DNA from: Bacilli bacterium
Lineage (GTDB): Bacteria; Bacillota_I; Bacilli_A; RFN20; DUOF01
DNA: 64,000 nt
Reading direction: 5' to 3'
Assembly: GCA_017517765.1 (NCBI GenBank)
Contig: JAFWYE010000006.1
Location: 620,001-684,000, forward strand
The notes below the pieces were generated by a model. It searched no databases. It was given only the letters and a program-made list of their open reading frames with translations, and was not told where the DNA came from. Position 1 is the first letter of the stretch. Every line of letters starts with the position of its first letter. The position numbers and the translations under genes are program-made. This document shows, piece after piece, positions 33,759 through 45,700 of this stretch.

Positions 33759-36700
33759 TTAAATTACTCTAACCTTTTTCTTAACAAATATTCTATATCC
33801 TGGAATAAGCGCTAAGATACCCGTCATAAATATCATTGTCCATCCTAATGGATCTTCCATAAAAAAGTTAGTACCAACACTATATCCTAAAACTCCATTA
33901 GCAACATCTTTAGTAACTACAAACACAATAACTGTACCGCCAATATTTGTAACTTCCTTAATCGCTTCTTTACTAATGAATTGTTGTGCCACAAAATCAA
34001 ATTGATTATTATTTAACCTATTTGCAACACTTCCACTACTTACTAAGAAGTAACTATTTTCAGGATCTAGAGTTCTATATCCTAATAATCCATTACTTAC
34101 ACACTCAGAGCCAGTTACTTGACTTGGTAATGCAAATATAATTACATCATCTTCTGAATATGTATATCCTTCTTCTTTGCCACCAATAATCAAGTTATTA
34201 ATTTGATAGTTATAATGACGTTTAACATTAACCATAGAACCATTGATACATACATTATTTGTATTATTAACAGTAACCATTATAACACTTCTATTACCTG
34301 CTGCGTCAACAATAACAAATGTATGTTCACCAAATGACTCAATCAATTCACCGGTATATTTCTTATCTTCAGAGTTGTACTCTGCACTATACATTGCACC
34401 ATCAACAGTAACACTTACAATTGGTGCAATCATCTCATTTTCAGGAGCGCTCCAAGAAAGAACTACATCTTTTCTTACAGATTTACTATCTCCTGATAAC
34501 TCATATTTAGGAGCTTGTCTATAAATATAGAATGTTATGCTCTCTCCAACATGTCCAACACCATCTATTGGAGTCAATACATATTTACCTTCTCTAGTTA
34601 ATCCTAGTAGAGAGTCATAAGTCATTTCGGCTTCATAAGTTTTATCTGCCTCATTTAGCGCAGTATAAGAAACCTCTATACGAGAATTAATTTCAGAAAG
34701 TTCATCAATTACATTAGCTTTAACGCTATCGATATTTGTATACATATAAGGTGCCATACTTGCTTGTCCGTTTGAAACATTAATTGTTGGTGCCTCATTA
34801 TCTAGAGCAAACCAATCCTTAGATGTATTTCCTAAATTAATTGGATCATCTGTAGCAACAATCATAAAGTATCCTGACTTATATATATCAAATGTATATG
34901 TAAACTCTCCACTATCAATTGTATCAAATATTTGGCCGCCTTCCACCAAACTTCCATTTGGCAATCTTGTCATACATACATCATCTTTAATGTCATCACA
35001 TTTATATATTGTTGCAATATTTGTAGCATCCTCTGAATCTAGAGACACCACAACAGTACTAATATATGTTGTTGTTCCTTCAGCTGTTCTACCATCTATT
35101 GTAATGATAGGCGCTTTTCTATCAATTATTACAAATAATTTAGTATAAATATCTGATTTTCCATTAATAGAAACTGTAAGTTCTATTCTTATTTCATCTT
35201 TTAATCTATCCTCGCTACCATACAAGAATACACTATCTTGGCTGATAGGATCTTTTAAAGCATAAATGCTATTATTATATGAACTATAATTATTACCATT
35301 TACTACCATAGAATATGTATATTGTTCTAAAGTACAATCCTTAGTTAACAATCCATCCATACACTTTAATATAGCCTGAGTTGGAATTCTTTCTCCATAC
35401 TCATATTGTCTTCCAGGAATAACCTCGCCTGCAGCATCATATAATGGAACACCTGTAGTCGGATTAACCATAACTTCAAATAAACCAACATCAGGAGGAT
35501 TTATTGTTATCTTAATAGTATATACAGCTTCACCATTTTCATTACCAACAGCATCCACAAATTTAAATTCATATTCATGAACACCTGCTACTATTGGCGC
35601 AAATTTATATGTAGCTCTAAATGGTATTGTATAATCTACACCTTCGTCTATTGTTACCCATGTAGAAGGGAATTCACTATCACCAGGAGCTTTAACTCTA
35701 TATACTAATGAAGTAAAGCTATAAGATGCATATCCACCCCAAGCAATTGTAACAAACGTATTTGTGTATTCAATTGTTTTTGATTGGCTAGAAATAATCT
35801 CTTGTGTATCTTCTACATCAGCCTCTTCACTATTGTCTAGATATAGATTAAAGTTTTGATCATTTCCTGGTAGAAGAGAGTTATCTGGTGCAGTGCTATC
35901 CAATTCGATTGTATAACCACCAAACATATTTTTTGCAAATCCTTTGATTACTACTTGCGTATAATATTTATTTTCTTCCCATGTTGTAGAAGAACCAGGA
36001 ACTTGAGCATAATTTCCTTCTTCATCTAAGTAATAATACTTATCATAATTTATTTCCCAATCATCTGGTCTTTCTGTTGTTAACTCCAATTTGTTGGCAC
36101 CACTAACACCTACAAAATTAGCTAATCTAGTAATAGTATCAGAGAATAAATCTATGACCTCTACTTTATATACTCCATCACACGCATGACTGGCATCATT
36201 GATAGCAGCAATCATATATATACCATTACCTTTATCAGATATACTTAATTCGCAAGAACCAACCTCAACTGTATTAACCCCTTCAAAAACAGAAATGCTT
36301 ACCATATCAATTTTAGAAGGTTCTACTTCATCAAGTGTCAAATTAGAATATGCTGGATATTTGTATACATTTACATAATTCAAATTAGAATTAACCTTTA
36401 TTGTAAAGAAGCTATTAGCAATTAAATTAACATCATCGTATGTGTGAATATTATTAACAAAGCCTTCTTCCTCAGTTGCAAATGTATTCTCTATAATATA
36501 TGGATTGAAAATAAATTCTTTATAATTACTATTTCCGAAGTTATCCACGATTTCTAATTTATACGCTCCAACACAATTATAATCTTCATTGTAATTGAAT
36601 CTAAATTCTATATTAGATGGCAATGTACCTGTTGTTGATGTAAGCATTGAGTAACATATATTACCCGCATTTGAACTGATTAAATCATATTCTTTATCAA

Positions 36701-39700
36701 CAACATCATATTTATAAATCTTTACATAATCATTACTTAATCCTGTAACTTTAGATTTAGTGCTAATGCCAATTAACACATTTGAATTAGTTGATTCATC
36801 ATACTTAGAATATTCAATTTCTGGAACTTCATCTGTATGTGAGAAATTAATTATAACTTTGTTTCCTGCGCTATCTATAATAGACATATTATTAACAGTT
36901 TCAGCTCCAATATCTATAATACATGCAAATGCATCTTTTATATAATAAGTTCCTGTTTGCCATGTCTCATTTGTGTTAGCAACATAATTGCCTCCATCAT
37001 AAGTATAGAATAACGTATATGATGTATCCCAATCACTAGGTTTATCATTTATTAAGCTATATCCATCAACACGAACAATCTTTCCATTTAAATTGTGATA
37101 GTTCATTTTTCCATTCGTTATAATCGATAAAGTTGCATATGAATATATTTCACTGAATTTACCATTTTTAACAGTTGTTACAACTTCGAACAATCTACTT
37201 ATATCGCCATTCTTACTATTGAATAATTCAATATGCGATTTTTTATTTAAATATCTAGTTGTTTCTCTATCAGTTTCGTTTTTAAGAGCTAAATCAAAAA
37301 TTGTATGATTTTTTGCATATACTGGAATAAGCGGGCAGCTATATCCTTGAGATGTACAAATATCCCAACCAGAACTATATGTAAACTCTATATCCTTATC
37401 CGAATACTCATTTACGCTATCGAAAAGTTCATTTTTATCATTGAAGTAAGCCTCTTTATAATAATCATAATAATGAGTTCCTCCAATTGCAGGTTTATAT
37501 TGTCCCATTGAATAATCATATGTACTAAAGTAAGTTACAAATACACAACCATTTGAATATGTAGCTCCTTTAAACTCACAAGTATTCTTGTATAAGTTAG
37601 TATTTTCTATCTTACTTAATTGCCACCATTGTGAGTTTACCCAAATATAATCACCATATTCAGCAACATTATGATCATTATCATATCTAGTTATACTTTC
37701 TAAAGGAATGTAATTTCCTAACTCAACATAATTTAAGTCTGTTGATTCCGCATATAATCTAACACCAAAGTAAACAACGTTACTATGATGCGGATTTGTA
37801 TTATCTTGATCTATATATATAATAGTTCCTTCAGATCCTGAAACTAATTTTTGCTTATCACAGTTTGAGTTAGAAAGGGTTCCTCCCCAGCCTAATCCTG
37901 TGCTTACACAACTAATTGTATGAGTAGTTGTATCTAGTGCCAATTCTATTGTATTATTTACACCACTTATAACTTTCAAGTTAACTTTTATACACTCTTT
38001 GTTAGCTTCTGGACTACATCTATCACCAGCAAATGAGTAAGTGTAAGAAATAGCCCCATTAACAACAACTCTTGTTCTTAATAAATATGTATATTGATAC
38101 ATAGTGCTTGTTAAACTAGCATCTGTATAAATAACTTGTCTAATTTCTGGATCGCTAAATTTTCTTTCCGCAGTAAATGTTGGAATAATCATTTCATATA
38201 TATCTTGCAATATTGTAGTCATTACTGTATCAACAGGTGTCTCTGGAGCAAAATATGTTGTGTGTCCAAATGCATTATAGAAATCATAACCACTAGCAAT
38301 TTGTGTTGATACACTATCATAGTATAAATTATACATATACAGTTTTGCCTCTTCGTAACTAGCGATAGCATAGAAGTTAGGACTATTAAAGTTACCAATA
38401 TATTTTGAGTCTAATACATTAACATCACTTGCTATAGAGTAATCTACAGAGTAGTAAGTTCTAGCCGCAAATTCAGGATTTGTATTAGCCACATATGATT
38501 CTCCATCAAGCACATAATAACTCTCATACTCAGCTTCCCAATCAACTGGTCTATTAATAAGAAGATTATATGTAGGAACTTTTAACTCGTTATAATTTTG
38601 ATAATTATCAACATTTAATGTTGATGTAGGAACACTAAACCAATAGTTAATACCTGTCGGCTTATTGTTATCAGCGTTAACTGTATAAGCAGTATTATCT
38701 ACAATAAGAGAATTAGCTAACATAGTGCTCATGTTTCCATATGTATCTTTTAACATTAGAGCTCTATAAACCCCATCTTTATAAACTCTAGCCGTAACAT
38801 TATTAACCACGTAAGTTTGTTCTCTATTTTTCTCACAATCACTCTCGCCTTTTCCAACAACACAAAGGGCTGCATCTCTTCCTACTAAATAATAGTAAGT
38901 TTCATGAACCATAAACCCTTTTGACAAATCTGCTTGTTTATATTTAATTTCATAAACTACATTTCCCTTATCGTCCATATAGAATACAGTAACAATTTTT
39001 TTACCACTTTCTATTGTTTCTGTATGACTCATATATCCCTCATAGCCAATAGCATTAGTTTTAGATACATCAACATAATCTTGAATACCCTCATCATATG
39101 AAACCAATGTTACATCTGTAGAATTTGAGCCATCTTTGATTTCTATATAGTTAGTATCATTTTCAACAAAAGACAATGATCCACCCATGTATTCACTAGT
39201 ATATTTATTACCATATATAGTATAAACTACATCTACTCTATCTTTATTTATAACAAAGTATACTGTTGATATGTTTTTACTCAAAACATATGCTGCAGTA
39301 GTATAATCATTATCTTCTTTGTAAAGTAAATCAGACTTATAGGCATATTGACCTAAGTCATATGCAAATGCTTTGTAAACACCATTGGAATCGTTTCTTC
39401 TAAATGTATATGAATTATATTGTCCAAACATTATTCCTCTAGGGTTATATAGTAAATCATCAACGATAGCACAAGATGTTGGATCTTCTGAATATTCATT
39501 AATGCCACAAGTATAGAACAATACTTTAGCATTTGAACTTATATGTGTTGGTGAGTCAGTAGCTACAAATGTAACAGCACTATTGATTTTTCCTGTAAAA
39601 TCATCAGGATTAGTAGATGTTACATTAGAGAATAATAGATTTCCTCTATCATCTTGAATATTAAGATCTGGCATTATTGTATCCATTACAAATACTTGTT

Positions 39701-42700
39701 TATAAAGGATATTACTACTATTACCTGCATAATCTTGTACTTGATATGCAATTTTATAAACTGCTATTCCTGTGTTACCATCAATTTTAGTAATCGGATT
39801 CAAATCTGTACCAATATTTGTCCATACTTGAATATCATTATAAGTATTATGTTTTAACAATTCAGAGAAATAATATGTGTTTTGAGTATCAATAACATAA
39901 CAATATTCAGAATTTTCACTATAAGCAACGCATTGCTTATCGTTAACTGCAGTAGTTTTAATTAACAAGTAATATGTTTTGTCTTCGTCTTTTAACTCAT
40001 AATCATCAACTTTTCTAAATTTGCCTTCTTGAGTTTTTTCATAGTTCTTATATGTTATCAATGGTGCATATCTATAGAATTCATGATTAACCACAGTAAG
40101 TATTGATCCTTGATCATCATAAATATCTAAATCTGAACGATATTGATACGCATCATCAAATGCATTATTTGTTGTAGCATATTCAATATATGCGTTTGAA
40201 TCTCTTCCAGATGCAAAGTTGATTTCAGGATTTATTCTGTCAATTACAATTACAATTTCAACTGAATCTCTTCCAGCAAAATCACTAACAACAAATTTGA
40301 TTATCCTAAATGTTGATTGATCACTATCATCAGTTTCAAATAAGAAAGTTGACATCTCATTATCATAATCAAACTTAGTATTAGTAGGATACTCACAACT
40401 ACTAGTTAATAAATCACCATTTCTATCATATTTAGTTGTTGTACAAGATTTCATTTGTGATATAAATTCGCTAAATGTAACTTGAACATTACTATTTGAC
40501 AAATAAACAGTTGATGGAGCACTATCGTTTTTTAAGACATAATCATGTGACGAAATTACTTCCCAAGAAGTACACTCTCCATATTCATCTTCTTGTACAC
40601 ACTTTTTGATGCCACCTTCAACAACATAAGGTGAAATTCCATCTTCTACAATAATAGGTAAATATTGACCATTAGGATTAATATTTCCAACAGAATCCAT
40701 CATTGTCACATAAATCCATCTTGCATCTCCGCCTGTAGTAGGTACACCAAATTGAAAGTTAACCGGACTTCCGTCTTTCATTTTTATTGATTTGTTAGAA
40801 CCATCTGTCTCAACCTCATAGAATACCATTGTTATAACATTATCAAAGGCCTTGATAGTAGGATCTGTAGCGTTATGAATATCTTCACATCTTAAAATAT
40901 AAGTGTATGCAGGATCTGTAGTTACATATCTTGGATCAAGGAATTTAAATCCATTTATTCTGTCACAAGTAAACGTTTTTCCTACATAATCATTTGAAAT
41001 AACAGTAATTGTTCTTTCTCTTATATTTGCATTATTAATTTCTTCGTTAGTAACATATGTTTTGTTTACATTATCTGTTCCATCCTCTTCATATGTTGGA
41101 GGAACATAGTCTGCCCAGAAGTTTATTTCTATATCTTTAATAGTAACATTTCCTAAAGCGTCTTGAGCAGATATAGAAACAATAACATTTCCATCGTATG
41201 GCAATCCAGCCAATGTTTCAATTAACTGCAAGCCTGTAGGAATGGAACTCATTTGAATTTCTGTATTTAATTCATATTGATTATTAGCAACTGCAGGACA
41301 AATATCTGGAGTAGAAACAGCGTTTCCATAAGTAAATGAATAGCAGTATGAGTTAACATTACTTAATCCATCTTCTATTCTAATTGTCAACTTAGGATCT
41401 TTAGTGTAAGCTCCTACTAAATATGCATCTCCATTATCATTAGGAATAAAGTTAACTGCCCCATCATCAACTGCAGTAAGAGTTATTGTTGGCGCGCTCT
41501 TATCAATTACAAATTTGTATATTTCTTGGTTTCCACTTGCATCTTGGAATATAACTGTGTAGTTTCCACTATTTGAGAAGATAAGTCTTGATGTTCCGTT
41601 TTTATCTTCTGAAAGCGTAGTATTGATGTATCCTTTAGAACACTCATTTGCATAATTATCATCAGATAAAGCTTTCGCCACATTACACAAGTATGGCGTA
41701 GTATCAACAACAACATGCATCATTAATAATCTATTTTCTCTTGCATCTGTAGTATTTTGAGCTGTGTAGTAATTTAAGTCAAAATGTACATTACTAGCTC
41801 CACCAATTGTTGTTTGCGAATTTGTACTAGTCAATACATATTCTCCATCAACTTTTTGGAAGCTATATAAAGCGTTATTAGTAAATACAAAGTCTCCACC
41901 ATTAGTAGTCAGCGTAGTTACTTTGCCATCAACTGTATTCTCATTGAAGCTATCATCTATATAGAATGTTTCTGTTAGTACAGCAGTAGCATTAACATAT
42001 CCAGAAGCACTCATTTTTGTTTCTACCACACTAATCTCATAGAATGTGTTAAGACCACTAAAGATATATGCTCCTCCACCAGTCAAAACTTCATATATGC
42101 CATATGTTTTTAACACGGCATAATCTATAATTCCTGTGTCATCAGAATTTTCTGGTAAATACATAACAACTCTAGATGAAGATGTACATACAGAATCTGT
42201 TGGTAGCGGGTCATCTATACCAAAGGCGCTACCTAAAATCACAATTTCTTTACATACAGTGTCTGCAAAAGGTAGTCCATATTCATTTTTGCTATTATAA
42301 ACTCTTATTGTAAACACAATATTAGTTTTTACTGTAAATCCAACAAATACACTATTTGGTGAGAAATAAGTTTTTTCGTATCCTGAAATTTCAGGCACTT
42401 TGCTGCTTCCAAGCGGATATACATGATCTTCGCTAAAAGAAGTAAGTTGAGTTGCATCAACAACAGTTCCTGTGAAATCGAATGGATGACCTGTTATACC
42501 ATCAAAATAATAATTTCCATCAGTAGGAGTTAGTACTCCTGGATGTGAAGCAGAATAACCTATTTTCAAATCTAATTGTGTAACATATAAACTAGCACTA
42601 ACTGGTTTTATTGTTCCAAAGTCAAGTCCTTGAGTTATGTTAAAGTCATATATACCATCAACTATATTAAAGTGTTTAGTTCCTAATGTTTCATCGATTG

Positions 42701-45700
42701 TATATATTTCTAGTCCTGTAAGTGGATCCACGTCAACTGTTTCTGTTCCATCTTTGTATTTTGGAACAGTATATGGTATATCAACACCACCACTAACAAC
42801 TCCATCTATTGTTTTAGTTGTTCTTGTGAAAACAATTTCAATTCTTTTTGATGTTAAAATTAATGGGTTTGCATATTCAATTAATCCACTTGTAGGATTA
42901 TATTGATATATAATTTTTCCATTACTATCATTGTAATCAATTCTAAACGTATTATCCGCCTCAAGTTCATATGACAGTGGTAACGCTTGAATATATGTAC
43001 CTTCTTCTTTGCTTATAACTAATTGATAACGTCTTTGCTCTGTGGTTGCAAATCTAAACTGATTAGTATTTGAAAGTACAATCGCAGAACCTTTATCCAC
43101 ATATTCAATAGTTCTCTCAAAGAATTCACCACTAGTAAATTCAGGATTGCTATTCAATACGTATGCAGTACCGTTGTGATAATAATAATTTGTATAATGA
43201 AGATCCCAATTATCTGGTTTTGTTGACAATTGGCCATAATTAAGTTTCATTTCTTTTTCTTGAATTATTCCATTTTCATCATAATGATAAATCACGTTAT
43301 TTCTAACAAAGAAGTTATCTCCTAAATAGAATGTTTCTCCTTCTTTTTCATATGTGGCATTAGTTAATTCAAATCTTTCTTCATATCCTGCAACTTCCAC
43401 AAAATAGCCATTATCAATTTTATAAGTGTAGCTATTAATTGGGTTAGCGTATAGCCCTGCAGCATCTGGAGTTAAAACTACAGTTCCATCAATATTTTCT
43501 CTATCTCTATAACTTACTGCATAAATGTAATTTGTAACCATTTCGTTAAATTCTCTTGCAGCATTACTATCTTGAGCGAAAATTGTTTCATCGTTTTCAT
43601 CATCATAACAAGGATCAGCTGAATCAACTACGGAACAAGATTGTCTAGCCAAAGAAGTAATCATAAAGTCTTTTATGCTATTTGTTTCATAGAAATTAAT
43701 TGTTAAAGAGAATGATGTTGTAACCATTTCTGGTTTATCTACTGTTCCTCTATTTTCCTTTACAAGATCTGTAACAATTAAACTTGGCGCATTGGTACCT
43801 ACAACAAAATAGAAAGTTATAACATTTCCACTTCTATCAGCGAAAGTAATAGAATTTACCTTTGTAGGATTGCTCTTATTATATCTAAATGATTGATATA
43901 CATATTTATCTCTGTCAGCCATACATGTCAAACTATTGTCATTACATGTTATCGGATAAACAGTTTTATTAACCATTATATAAGCATAATCATCAATATC
44001 AATTATGTCATTAATATCAAAGTCTTTAGCAATGTAAGCAGGAGTATCTGCACTATTACCTCTTTGAGAAGTTGAGTTATGTTCTTTATCTCCAATTGTT
44101 GGAACGTTATAAGCAATTTTTGGAGCTGTATTGTCTAAAAAGAATGTTTTAGCTTTTCCTTTTACAAGGTCTATTCCAGTTCCATAACTGTAATAAACTT
44201 CATAACATGCATTCGTAGATATAAATACAGATGAGTCATTGTAATAATAAAGGATGTTTCCACTAGCATCACTAACAGCTCTTAAATCTGTATAAGTAGT
44301 TCCATTATATAAATATTTATAGATAGCTACTGGATTAGGCTCTCCATCAACTGTTTCTAGAGAAGAAGAAACATATCTTCCGCCAAAGTAAACATTTTTC
44401 TTAGTACCAACATAAATTTCTTTTTTAGCACCATTTTCACCTAATTCATATACATTAATTGTTAAATTTGTTGTTGCTGTTCTTAAAATTTCTTGATAGC
44501 TAGTTAAATATTCTTTTGTATATAATTCTTGCTCATATTCATCAATGTCGCTAGAAGGAATACTGCCATTGTAAATAGTGTTTCTTGTGCTAACAAAGTA
44601 ATTATTATAGTTTAAGAAATCTTTAATAACTGAATTGATAGATTTCAAATCTGCAAACGCATATCCTGCTTTACCACTACAGTTTGAAACTGTTGAACTT
44701 GTTACTCTACAAGCATCAACTGAATTAGATGTGCTACTATTACCAACGTAGTCTATATAATAAATGTAGTAGCTAGCTCCACTAGGAATATATTGTCCTG
44801 AATACAAAGAAGCACCTAATGTTTCTCTAGGAACACTTCCATCTACTCTTACGACTCTAGAAAATTCTTGATAATAAGCATACATTTTTGCATATTCTAT
44901 GCTTCCAAAAGCCGCACTTAATTGATCTGAGTGATCAAAGGTTTTTGCGTTAGGATTACTTGGATCGATATGTTCCATATTGTATCCAGTTGTATTTCCC
45001 ACATCAAAATAATATCCGATCATATCATATATATCTTTAGCAGCATAAGCACTACCAGTGAAGTAATAGCTAAAATCAAAGTTATAACGAACTGTAGTTG
45101 AAACACCGTTTTGAATAAACTCGTATTCTGTACTACCTGGTACTAATCTTATCGCAGTAGAAGCAACATATGTGTATGATCTTGAATATGTATACCACTT
45201 TAAAATACCTGTTTTTCCATCAGTTAAATCAATAGGAACTGGGGCACTAGTAATCATAACTGTTCTATATAAAACAATTTTTGCTCCAGTATCTGTAGTT
45301 ATATGGTATTCAAGTAAAGCTCCAATTCCTACTTCAGTTATAACAGAACTAGGAATATATTCCCCACTTGAATCACTGTTTCCAATACAACTAGATGGTC
45401 TAACTATAGAACTATTGTATGCAACTTTATAATAGCAATATTTATAATGAACTTCGCTTGGTGAATCCACTCTAACCAAATTTATTGTTTCATTTGTTAA
45501 TTGTGCATTGTATTCATTCAAGAATCCTCTGTTATCCAAAACTAAAAGCATTGGGTCGCTTATTGTAACTTTCTTTGGATAGTAAACATCGACAACTTGA
45601 GCGTTATTTTTAACAATTTCTCCATAATAAGAAGGTCCGTATGGAGTATTAATTGTTCCATTTAATGAATAATTACTATTTCTAGACACAATTGTTTCGC

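Noticed and set aside
43093-43101. Perfect DnaA box TTATCCACA inside the giant gene
   Set aside because: It is within coding sequence with no promoter nearby, and about one such match is expected by chance in the window.
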